64,000 nucleotides of DNA from Paraktedonobacter sp964250225 (GTDB taxonomy: Bacteria; Chloroflexota; Ktedonobacteria; Ktedonobacterales; Ktedonobacteraceae): assembly GCA_964250225.1 (NCBI GenBank), contig CAXUEY010000005.1:9353-73352 (forward strand), written 5' to 3'. Numbering within the stretch: position 1 is the stretch's first letter; every line of letters starts with the position of its first letter. The notes beneath the pieces were generated by a model. That model searched no databases. It worked only from the letters and a program-made list of their open reading frames with translations, and was not told where the DNA came from. Below, piece after piece: positions 10,601-18,373 of the stretch. The position numbers and the translations under genes were made by a program.

Positions 10601-13600
10601 CATCGAAGTATCGATGATCCAGATCCTCCCAGAGCTGTTGCTGAACACGTCGGGCGCGCTCGCTAAACGTCTCCGGCCTGCGTTGATCGATCTCCAACAA
10701 GTTGAGTGAGGTAAAATCTCCTACCAGGTCGTTTACCTGGGGATGGAGGGGTAGACGATTGAAAACGGTCATATTGAGCGTAAAGCGTGCTGATTTGCTC
10801 CACCTGGCCAGTATCTCAGAGAAGGCAGTGAGCACCACGCCAGAAGGGGTCAGGCCTCGCCGGGCGGCGCGACTTTTGACGAGCTTCCAACTGGCCGCCT
10901 CTAGAAGCAGGCTGCGGCGAACGAAGCGTGGCTCCGTCAGGGATGAAGGGCTACAAGCCAGGGGAAGGTCAGGCGCGGGCGGCATGGTCATCAAGCGCCG
11001 CTGCCAGTAGTCCCGTGAGCGCTGGTACATGGCAGTGTGCTTGAGTGCCAGTTCAGCCAGTACATAGTCGCGATAAGAAATCGCGAATGCTGGGAGCGCG
11101 ATTTCCGGGTTGGCATAAAGGCCGGCCAGCTCGCGGTCAATAATGGCCCAGCTTGTCCCATCGCCAGTCAGAGGACCCAGACTGAAGTGTAGCATAGTCA
11201 GCCCATCATCAAGCAGCGTCGCCTGTAACTCAAACTGCGGCCAGCGATCAGTCGGCAACATCTGGTGAGACATGCGCTGACGCATGTTTTCCAGGTGCTC
11301 TGCCCTGGCCTGTTGATCCTGGCCACGCAGGTCATGGACCTCGATCTCATAGGGCGCTACATCGCTGAGAATCTGCATTTGCCCTTCTGGTAGAATGATC
11401 GTTCTTAAGAGATCATGGCGCTCAATCAACTGCCTCCAGGCCCGAGCAAAGCGCTCCAAATCCAGATCGGTCTTCTGCACCTCGATATAAGCATGGGTAG
11501 AGATATTACCCAGTTCAAAGGCCGCATACTGTCCGATCCAGTAAGCCTGTAAGACCTCAGTCAAGGGAAATGGCTGATAACGTTCATCCGGGGCCGGAAT
11601 CAGTTCGGGGAGAAGCGCCAGCGTTCCAGTATACTGCTCCTGTTTGCCTTGATAGTGTGCGATGACCTGTGCCAGTTCAGCAATCGTGGGGGCCTCAAAG
11701 AGTTTTTGTAACGGAAGATCAACCAGGAGGGTCTCGCGTATCTGGGCAATCAACCTTGTTGCAAGCAGCGAATGGCCACCCAGGACAAAGAAATTAGCAA
11801 AGATACTCACCCTCTCGCAATTGAGCAGATCAGCCCAGATCTCCGCGAGTAGTTCCTCCAGAGTGGTGCGTGGCCCTCTATAGCCTGGCTCCTCTTGCAG
11901 CGATAGCATCAGGGCCGCGCGATCTATCTTCCCCCCAGGCGTAAGCGGGAGCTTGTCGAGCATGCAAAAACGGTTAGGGAGCATATAAGAGGGCAGGCGC
12001 ATTTTTAGGAAGGCGCGCAGCTCTTGCTCTGAACAGGACGTATGCTCTCTGGTCAGGGTATAGGCAACCAGGATCTGTTCATCTGTGGATGTGCTGGCAG
12101 TCTTCACTATCGCCTCTTGAATGCCGGGATGCTCGCGCAGGTGAGCCTCTATCTCAGCAGGCTCGATGCGATAGCCGCGCACTTTCAACTGCGTATCGTT
12201 GCGGCCCAAAAATTCCAGCATGCCATCAGCGCGCAAGCGCGCGCAATCGCCAGTGTTATAGAGACGCGCCCCGGCCTCACTCGCGAAAGGATGGGGAATA
12301 AAGCGCTCAGCGCTAAGTTCTGGACGTCGATGATAGCCGCGAGCGAGAGCCACTCCTCCAAGATACAGGTTGCCGGTAACGCCAATGGGCACTGGTTGCA
12401 GATGCGCATCGAGCACATAGATCTGTGTGTTCTCCAATGGGCGGCCAATGGGGATAGTTGCGTTAGCTGCAAGCTCATCAGGCGTCTGAGTAGATGGAAG
12501 ATCATAGAGCGTGCTGGTGATAGTGGCTTCAGTAACCCCATACGCATATCGCCAGTCGATTGGCTGGCCAGCCTGCGCGCGCCAGTTTTGCAGCTGTTCG
12601 AGAGACGCGCTTTCGCTGCCCACTATAAGGAGACGCAGCGAACCAGGCAGGCCCTGCCCTGTCTCTGCCAGGTTTGTTGTCCAGTGATGCCAATAGGAGG
12701 TTGGAAGGTTGAGTACCGTCAGACCTTGCTGCCAGAGCAGAGCAGTTAGCTCGTCCAAAGGGAGAGGTGACTGAGACCGGTGCAAGACCAGACCGGCCCC
12801 AGTCAGCCAGGTAGGGAAGATCTCTTCCGCTGCGACGTCAAAGCTCAAAGAAGCGAATTGTAAAACGCGGTCTTCCGGGCAGAGATCAAAGCGTCGGGCG
12901 AGCGTTATGCTATGACTGACCAGAGCTGAGTGCGAGATCAGAACCCCTTTGGGCTGTCCAGTCGAGCCAGATGTATACACGACATACGCCAGGTTAGATG
13001 GCACAACTGCGCTTGCTAACTCCGCGCTATTTTCTGTTACAACGCGGGGCCACGCGCTTGCCAGATCAAACACAGTAGCTCGCCCCGCGTCAACCTCTGT
13101 TGGGAGAGCATGCAGGGTCAGGACAAGCTCAGCCTGGCTGTCTTGCAAAAGAGAGGTCAGATGCCTGGTTGGATAAGCTGGGTCGAGAGGCAGATAAGCT
13201 CCTCCCGCCTTGAGAACGCCCAGCAAACTTACGAGCATCTCTACCGAACGCGGCAGGCAGAGAGCAACCAGGCGCTCTGGCCCCACGCCCAGTGCACGTA
13301 AATGCCAACCGAGTTGATTAGCACGGCTGTTGAGCGCGCCAAAGGTTACATGATGTTCGCCGTCGATAAGGGCAACAGCCTCAGGAGTTTGCCGTGCTCG
13401 TTCCATCAATAACTCGTGAATACACCATGTACTAGAAACAACCTCAGCATGAGCATTCCATGCGGCAAGAATCTGCCCATGCTCCCTTGTACTCAAGAGC
13501 GGGAGCGTATCAATGGGCTGATCGGGCGTGCATAGTATGACCGACAGGAGATTGAGATAATGCTGTGCCATGCGAGCCATCGTCGGCTCCGCAAAGAGAT

Positions 13601-14957
13601 CGGTGCTGTACTGGATGAGAATTCTCATTCCCTGATCAGTATCGAGAATAGAGAGTGATAGATCAAACTGTGTTGTCGTTGCATTTGCCAGTGACAAGAC
13701 GCGCACCTCCAGATCTCTCATGCTAGAGGTAGAAAGTGTTAGCTCATCCAGAGAGAATGTAACCTGGAAAATCGGGTTATGGCTCAAACTGCGTGGAGGC
13801 TGAAGCACTTCAACCAGGCGTTCAAAAGGCATTTCCTGGTGAGCGTACGCCTCCAATGCTCTGGCGCGCACCTGGCGCAGGTAGTGCCGAAACGTTGGCC
13901 GAGCAGACAAATCGGCACGCAGGACCAGCGTATTCGCAAAAAAGCCAATCAGCGCTTCAAGTTCAGGCTGCAAGCGGTTAGCTATAGGGATACCAACCAC
14001 AATATCGGTCTGGCCACTGTAACGGGCGAGCAGGATTTGAAAGGCCGCCAGCATGGTCATGAAGAGCGTAACCCCCTCCTGCTTACTCCAACTTTTCAGA
14101 TCACTTGCCAGAGCGGGGGGGATTTCCTGGCGAAGTACTGCGCCTCGATAGGTTTGTACCGCTGGTCGTGGAAAATCGGTAGGGAGTTCCAACAAGACAG
14201 GTGCATCTTGTAATCGCTCTCTCCAGTAACGGAGTTGCTCCTCCATCTCCTGGCTTTTCATCCATGCCTGTTGCCAGACAGCATAGTCAGCGTATTGTAG
14301 CGGCAGGGCCAGCAAAGGAAGAGGTGTATCACTCAGGAAGGCTTTATAGATTGTCGTCAATTCTTGGCGCAGAATGTTCACAGAGAGCCCATCAACAATA
14401 GCGTGATGCATAACGAGCAGGAGAAGGTGAGAAGAGGCGTGCCGACGTACTACATAGGCAAGAAAAAGGGGGCCGCTTGCCAGGTGGAGGGAAGCTTGCA
14501 TTGCCGGGAGAATAGACTGCTCTATCGTTTGCTGAGCAACGTTTTCAGAGAGTCCATCCAGGTCAAGAACAGGCAGGCGCAATGCTGTAAGAGGAGCGAT
14601 CTGCTGGTATGGTTGGCCGTTGACCGCTGGAAAACAAGTGCGCAGCGCCTCATGCCGCTCGATCAGTATGTTCAGACTACGCTCCAGCAGATCTATGCGA
14701 AGCTTTCCTTGCATTTCCAGAGGCAAAGTGCCTGTATAAAAGGAATTCCCTGGCTCCAATTGATCCAGAAACCAGAGCCGCTGCTGCTGAAACGAGAGCG
14801 GAATGGCCTCGTCAGATAAGCGACGTGGGATGCGTTGAAGAAGCGCGGCGCCAGCTGTATTGCCGCGTTTCCATTTTTCCAGGAGCGCGCGTCTGGTTGG
14901 CGAGAGAAGGGGAGCGTGCTGCTTCGAAATAGAATCATCGGATGTTTCTTTATGCAT
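7683..14957 (-). CDS. NRPS, C-A-PCP-Cy-A(Cys)-PCP-Ox, thiazole-forming protein
   Basis: 2424 aa from the chosen start (MHKETSDDS). The open frame extends to 15077, but ATG 14955-14957 lies 1 nt past the upstream stop with a GAGAG 8-9 nt before it. Module 1: C with intact HHAIVDG; A with code about D-V-E-N-I-G-A-I-T, the same class as the downstream protein and unassigned; PCP LGGHSLL. Module 2: a heterocyclization (Cy) domain; an A domain whose code reads D-L-Y-N-L-S-L-I-W, the classic cysteine code; a PCP with LGANSI instead of LGGHS; and a C-terminal SagB/McbC-type nitroreductase-fold Ox domain. Cy-A(Cys)-PCP-Ox is the known layout for making a thiazoline and oxidising it to a thiazole. One residue of the Cy signature is changed (see the Cy entry). 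The acidic C-terminus probably docks onto the next protein. Confidence 0.95.
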   Translation of the reverse strand: MHKETSDDSISKQHAPLLSPTRRALLEKWKRGNTAGAALLQRIPRRLSDEAIPLSFQQQRLWFLDQLEPGNSFYTGTLPLEMQGKLRIDLLERSLNILIERHEALRTCFPAVNGQPYQQIAPLTALRLPVLDLDGLSENVAQQTIEQSILPAMQASLHLASGPLFLAYVVRRHASSHLLLLVMHHAIVDGLSVNILRQELTTIYKAFLSDTPLPLLALPLQYADYAVWQQAWMKSQEMEEQLRYWRERLQDAPVLLELPTDFPRPAVQTYRGAVLRQEIPPALASDLKSWSKQEGVTLFMTMLAAFQILLARYSGQTDIVVGIPIANRLQPELEALIGFFANTLVLRADLSARPTFRHYLRQVRARALEAYAHQEMPFERLVEVLQPPRSLSHNPIFQVTFSLDELTLSTSSMRDLEVRVLSLANATTTQFDLSLSILDTDQGMRILIQYSTDLFAEPTMARMAQHYLNLLSVILCTPDQPIDTLPLLSTREHGQILAAWNAHAEVVSSTWCIHELLMERARQTPEAVALIDGEHHVTFGALNSRANQLGWHLRALGVGPERLVALCLPRSVEMLVSLLGVLKAGGAYLPLDPAYPTRHLTSLLQDSQAELVLTLHALPTEVDAGRATVFDLASAWPRVVTENSAELASAVVPSNLAYVVYTSGSTGQPKGVLISHSALVSHSITLARRFDLCPEDRVLQFASLSFDVAAEEIFPTWLTGAGLVLHRSQSPLPLDELTALLWQQGLTVLNLPTSYWHHWTTNLAETGQGLPGSLRLLIVGSESASLEQLQNWRAQAGQPIDWRYAYGVTEATITSTLYDLPSTQTPDELAANATIPIGRPLENTQIYVLDAHLQPVPIGVTGNLYLGGVALARGYHRRPELSAERFIPHPFASEAGARLYNTGDCARLRADGMLEFLGRNDTQLKVRGYRIEPAEIEAHLREHPGIQEAIVKTASTSTDEQILVAYTLTREHTSCSEQELRAFLKMRLPSYMLPNRFCMLDKLPLTPGGKIDRAALMLSLQEEPGYRGPRTTLEELLAEIWADLLNCERVSIFANFFVLGGHSLLATRLIAQIRETLLVDLPLQKLFEAPTIAELAQVIAHYQGKQEQYTGTLALLPELIPAPDERYQPFPLTEVLQAYWIGQYAAFELGNISTHAYIEVQKTDLDLERFARAWRQLIERHDLLRTIILPEGQMQILSDVAPYEIEVHDLRGQDQQARAEHLENMRQRMSHQMLPTDRWPQFELQATLLDDGLTMLHFSLGPLTGDGTSWAIIDRELAGLYANPEIALPAFAISYRDYVLAELALKHTAMYQRSRDYWQRRLMTMPPAPDLPLACSPSSLTEPRFVRRSLLLEAASWKLVKSRAARRGLTPSGVVLTAFSEILARWSKSARFTLNMTVFNRLPLHPQVNDLVGDFTSLNLLEIDQRRPETFSERARRVQQQLWEDLDHRYFDGVQVVRELARAQGSTLEARMPVVFTSTLGYQSQQETTTPLFISGNVRYSITQTPQVWIDHQVSEAREALAINWDAVEDLFPSELLDDMFTSYRELLNLLASSESCWDKPRIDLLAARQVEQQRASNQTDAPLTSDLLPTLFLAQCQQRPDALAVIAPRKTLNYNEVYLRANQVARHLRAQGASPNTLVAIIMEKGWEQVVAVLGIQIAGAAYLPIDAELPAERIAYLLQHGEVALALTQSWLEGQILWPREIQYFSLDTLEPGAEEAEPLACIQQPTDLAYVIYTSGSTGLPKGVMINHLGAVNTLLDVNERFSVGPGDRVLALSALNFDLSVYDIFGVLAAGASIVLPEASARQDPAHWAELLVREQVTIWNTVPALLDILVDYLTHLSGSLPLSLRLALLSGDWIPLTLPDQARKLAPNLRVISLGGATEASIWSILYPIEQVEQSWKSIPYGSPMRNQRFSILNERMEPCPTWVPGLLYIGGVGLAQGYWRDEAKTEGSFIRHPETGERLYRTGDLGRYLPSGVIEFLGREDFQVKIQGHRIELGEIEAALLSLNGIQTALVTAHGPQQGNRRLIAYIVPQPRYTFTSGELRAFLQQKLPNYMLPSIFVLLESLPLTPNGKINRNALPDPTDAVSQLARGDAPSDATDAGTTLTITRLVATILQRDQIDPTQNLLDLGANSIDMLRILNQMEKELRFRPPMAEFFSQPSIHHLIAAYQHRQPLSAASPAQEESGSAPFALLQDPLERDAWKRRHLELRRGDEQRPLIPLRMHETDEQLRARYLSRRSQRRFAHYPLPFEHLSALLSCLRRFSVEEEGRHLYPSAGTLYPIQVYLHSKARRVENVEAGIYYYHPVRHQLIALAPQIELDPTIHDALINQPIFEEAAFSLFLIAQLSAIAPLYGSAARDFCLLEAGYMSQLLMETAAKNQLGLCPIGALDFARIERFFALDEHQILVHSLLGGTEYEEGEL
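7690..8400 (-). other. C-terminal Ox (thiazoline oxidase, nitroreductase-like) domain
   Basis: The last roughly 235 residues of the NRPS show the SagB/McbC-type FMN oxidoreductase pattern: 'LSRRSQRRFAHYPLPFEHL', 'PSAGTLYPIQVY', 'GIYYYHPVRHQL', then an 'EAGYMSQLLMETAAKNQLG' helix and 'CPIGALD'. It follows the PCP, as in A-PCP-Ox proteins such as BlmIII of bleomycin synthesis, rather than being inserted in the A domain. Its expected role is FMN-dependent oxidation of a PCP-bound thiazoline to a thiazole. Confidence 0.9.
10330..11600 (-). other. Heterocyclization (Cy) domain with altered signature motif
   Basis: The domain replaces a normal C domain upstream of the Cys-type A domain. It has the Cy-family features 'QAYWIGQ' and 'ELGNISTHAY'. 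Its DxxxxDxxS signature reads GPLTGDGTS at 11151-11177, so the first Asp is Gly (codon GGT, one base from the Asp codon GAT) while the second Asp and the Ser remain. In characterised Cy domains this motif matters for condensation and cyclisation, so activity may be altered. Confidence 0.85.
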
Positions 14958-14958
14958 G

Positions 14959-17900
14959 TTACAGACTCTCGCTTTCATGTCCTTCTTGAGGACGAGTACG
15001 CCGCAATGTCTGCTGACGTTGGAGCGTGGTGTTACGAACCCTGACCCTGTCCTGCTTCTCCTGGTACTCTGGCACACCTGTTCCTGCGCTTAAATACTGT
15101 GCTAACGAATCCACTGTGGGGTATTGAAATAAATCCAGCAAGGCAATTTTGCGCTTGAAGCGAGCTTGTAAGCTGGTATGGACCCGCACCATGGCCAGCG
15201 AGTGACCGCCAAGATCGAAGAAATTGTCATTGCGTCCAACTCGCTCTATCTGGAGAACTTCCTGCCAGGTGGCGCTGATGGCACGTTCCAGACCGCTTTG
15301 AGGTGAGAGGTAGAGACGAGGTTCATTGACCTGAACCTCGGCAAGCCCAGGAAAGGCGCTCCGGTCGATTTTTTCACTAAGGGTAAGAGGGAGTGCTTTT
15401 AGAAAGACAATACGCGTCGGTATCATATACTCTGGGAGCCTGGCGCGCAAGTTTCGACGGAGCATTGGCGCGTCCAAACCGCTCTCAGGCTGGGGCACAA
15501 CATAGGCAACCAGCTGTTTTTCGTCCTGTTGATCTCCTTGAACGATCACTGCTGCATCCTGAATGGCAGGCATTTCTAAGAGCACGACTTCAATTTCTCC
15601 TGGTTCTATCCTGAAACCGCGCAATTTTATCTGAGTATCGGCACGGCCCAGAAATTCTATCCTGCCGTTGACATCATAGCGGCCAAGGTCGCCTGTGCGG
15701 TACAGGCGCGCGCCTGGCTGCTCACTGAAAGGGTGAGGGATAAAACGCTCTGCGGTCAGATCTGGTCTATTGATATATCCTCGTGCTAGTCCCACACCAC
15801 CCAGATATATCTCTCCACTTACTACAGGTGGAACAAGTTGTAAGGCCGCGTCGAGAATATAGATCTGGCCATTGTCCAGTGGTTTTCCCAACGGCGGGGG
15901 CTGGTCTCCACCTGTGCAGTGCGCTACCGTTACACAAACAGTAGCTTCAGTGGGTCCGTAGGCGTTGAAAAACGTACGCCCGCCTGCCCAGGTTGCGACC
16001 AAGCGGGCTGTACATGCCTCGCCGCCAACGAGCAATACCTGGAGATCAGGGAAGGTAGCCTCATTCGGCAGGACAGCCAGCGTTGAAGGAGGGAGCAGCG
16101 TAATGGTAATGGCCTGGTGTTGCAAAAGTTCTACCAGAGGTGTTCCTGGCAGGAGAGACTCACGATTGGCCAGGACCAGACACGCTCCATGTGCCAGCGC
16201 GACAAAACTTTCTAAAACGGACGCGTCGAAATTCATCGAGGCAAATTGCAAAACACGCGCACCGGGCGCGACGATAAAACGAAAACGCAGCGCGCTGACC
16301 AGATTACAGAGTCCTCGATGAGGAATAGCAACGCCTTTAGGACGCCCTGTCGAGCCAGAAGTATAAATAACATAGGCCAGGTGATCCGGTTGAACCTGTG
16401 GCCTGATCTCAGATCTGCTCCCGATCTGAACAATGTTGGACCAGTCGCTGCTCAAGTTGATGAGACGCGCTGGATCAGCCTGAAACTGCTCTGAGAGTTC
16501 CTGTTGTGTGAGAATAAGAGAGACCTGACTATCAGCCAGGAGATAGTGCAGGCGCTCTACTGGATAAGCCGGATCAAGTGGAAGATAGGCGCCCCCAGCT
16601 TTGAGAATGCCCAGCAGGCCAATGATTGTCTCCAGGGAGCGTGAAAGACAGAGACCAACCAGGCAATCCGGGCCTACACCCAGCGCGTTCAAATAGCCAG
16701 CCAGTTGATCAGCTCGCGTATTCAGTTCCTGATAGGAGAGCGCGTACTCATCCAGGACTACAGCCAGGGAGTCCGGCGTTCGTCGGGCCTGTTCCTCAAT
16801 CAGTTCATGAATGCAGCGCTGTTCTGTGTATGGGGCGCGGGGTTCATTCCAGCCGCGTCGTACTTGCTCCTGTTCGTCTTCGAGGAGTAGTGGCAACGCA
16901 TATATGCGCTGATCTGGATTTTGCATGCAGGTCTCAAGGAGATGGAGATAGTGCTGTGTCAAACGTATAATCGTAGTTTCATCAAAAAGGTCAGTATTAT
17001 ACTGAGCGTTTATCTCTATATCGCCATGCGTATCGACCAGGGAAAAGATCAAATCGAACTGAGTCAGGCCGCTATCGCCTGGAAACAAATCCATCTTAAG
17101 CCCGGATGGCTCTTGTGGAGGGAGAACCAGCTGATCCAATGCGAACACAATCTGGACCAGGGGATTATAGCTCAAGCTGCGAGGAGGCTGAAGCATTTCA
17201 ACGAGTTGCTCAAAGGGGATTTCCTGGTGTGCATATGCTTCTAGAACAACTTTGCGTGTTTGTTGCAGCAGGGAGCGAAAGGATGAATTACGAGCAAGCG
17301 TAGCGCGCAGCGCCAACGTATTCGCGAAGAAGCCAATCAATAGCTCAAATTCAGGCCGAGGACGGTTCGCCGTCGGAATGCCAATAACAAAATCATGCTG
17401 CCCACTATAGCGCGCTATGAGTATTTGAAAGACCGTCAGCGTTACTATAAAGGAGGTGATGCCCTCCTGCTTGCTCCAGCTTTTTAAGCGGCTGGTGAGC
17501 AGAGCAGGTAGAGGAACACGCAGGCGTGCACCGTTGTGTGTTTGGATTGGCAGACGCGGACGATTGGTAGGGAGTTCCAGCAGGGTAGGAGCACCTTGAA
17601 GTTGCTTTTTCCAGTACGAGGTCAGAATCTCCAGCTCTTTGCCCTGGAGCTGGTTGCGCTGCCAGATGGTATAGTCCGCATATGTGAGTGCGAGTGGCGG
17701 TAATGAGGCGGGTACACCCGCTAGCTGGGCGTAGTAAAAGATCATCAGTTCGCGCGCGAGAATATTGAGCGAGAGGCCATCATAAATAGTATGGTGCATC
17801 GTGAGGATTAATATATGCTGTCGCGGGGCCAGACGGAGCAGGCACTGGCGAAACAGCGAACCGGAGGCCAGGGAGATCGGCTGCTGGGTCAGGCGTTTGC

Positions 17901-18324
17901 ACAGCAAGAGCGTCTCCTTTTGCTGTGTTTCTCTCAGCAGATGGCTGAGATCAAGCACTGTTAAGTGGAGCGGTGAGGATGGCAAGATACATTGAACTGG
18001 CTGATCGTGTAGGATTGGAAAAGAGGTGCGTAATGGTTCGTGACGCTGTACGAGCTGCGTCAGGCTTTGCTCCAGTGCCGGGATTTGCAGCTCGCCATTC
18101 AGCCGGAGCACGGCGGACATCATATAGGTAGAAGCTTCAGGCTCCAATTGATGAAGGAACCAGAGCCGCTGTTGTTGGAATGAAAGAGGGATAGGCCCGA
18201 CCTCTCGACGTGGAGCAATCACAGTGGTCCTGCCAGATTTTCCCTGTTTCCATTTCTCAAGCAGTGCGCGCCGAGCAGGCGTGAATTGAGCTGATTGCTC
18301 TATAGGTTCGTAAGTGTCGGGCAT
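14959..18324 (-). CDS. NRPS, single elongation module C-A-PCP
   Basis: 1121 aa. The ATG at 18322-18324 has a strong GGAGG 6 nt upstream. A short N-terminal helix of the 'TPARRALLEKWK' type precedes the C domain (about 18220-16900), which has an intact HHTIYDG. The A domain (about 16850-15330) carries TSGSTGRPKG and YRTGDL; its code reads D-A-L-L-L-G-A-V-C, a hydrophobic/aromatic-type pocket I cannot assign to one residue. The PCP has LGGHSLAM near 15200. There is no tailoring or release domain. It should take the chain from the KS-AT-ACP protein and add one residue. It lies 49 bp after the PKS stop and its own stop is 1 nt before the next start, so it is cotranscribed. The A domain closely resembles those of the loading protein, suggesting the same duplicated lineage. 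Confidence 0.95.
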   Translation of the reverse strand: MPDTYEPIEQSAQFTPARRALLEKWKQGKSGRTTVIAPRREVGPIPLSFQQQRLWFLHQLEPEASTYMMSAVLRLNGELQIPALEQSLTQLVQRHEPLRTSFPILHDQPVQCILPSSPLHLTVLDLSHLLRETQQKETLLLCKRLTQQPISLASGSLFRQCLLRLAPRQHILILTMHHTIYDGLSLNILARELMIFYYAQLAGVPASLPPLALTYADYTIWQRNQLQGKELEILTSYWKKQLQGAPTLLELPTNRPRLPIQTHNGARLRVPLPALLTSRLKSWSKQEGITSFIVTLTVFQILIARYSGQHDFVIGIPTANRPRPEFELLIGFFANTLALRATLARNSSFRSLLQQTRKVVLEAYAHQEIPFEQLVEMLQPPRSLSYNPLVQIVFALDQLVLPPQEPSGLKMDLFPGDSGLTQFDLIFSLVDTHGDIEINAQYNTDLFDETTIIRLTQHYLHLLETCMQNPDQRIYALPLLLEDEQEQVRRGWNEPRAPYTEQRCIHELIEEQARRTPDSLAVVLDEYALSYQELNTRADQLAGYLNALGVGPDCLVGLCLSRSLETIIGLLGILKAGGAYLPLDPAYPVERLHYLLADSQVSLILTQQELSEQFQADPARLINLSSDWSNIVQIGSRSEIRPQVQPDHLAYVIYTSGSTGRPKGVAIPHRGLCNLVSALRFRFIVAPGARVLQFASMNFDASVLESFVALAHGACLVLANRESLLPGTPLVELLQHQAITITLLPPSTLAVLPNEATFPDLQVLLVGGEACTARLVATWAGGRTFFNAYGPTEATVCVTVAHCTGGDQPPPLGKPLDNGQIYILDAALQLVPPVVSGEIYLGGVGLARGYINRPDLTAERFIPHPFSEQPGARLYRTGDLGRYDVNGRIEFLGRADTQIKLRGFRIEPGEIEVVLLEMPAIQDAAVIVQGDQQDEKQLVAYVVPQPESGLDAPMLRRNLRARLPEYMIPTRIVFLKALPLTLSEKIDRSAFPGLAEVQVNEPRLYLSPQSGLERAISATWQEVLQIERVGRNDNFFDLGGHSLAMVRVHTSLQARFKRKIALLDLFQYPTVDSLAQYLSAGTGVPEYQEKQDRVRVRNTTLQRQQTLRRTRPQEGHESESL

Positions 18325-18373
18325 GCTCTACCTCCAAGAGGGTTTTTCCTGGCGTGATCCAGGTTAACCAGGC

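Noticed and set aside
9777..10709. 310-codon open frame on the plus strand
   Set aside because: Antisense to the Cy-A region of the thiazole NRPS; no ribosome site or recognisable domain. A shadow of the real coding strand.
12042..12749. 235-codon open frame on the plus strand
   Set aside because: Antisense to the first A domain of the same NRPS; composition looks like a reverse translation of A-domain motifs.
14958..15077. Upstream start (15077) for the thiazole NRPS
   Set aside because: It would overlap the preceding gene by about 120 bp and add residues unlike any NRPS N-terminus; ATG 14957 follows the stop directly.
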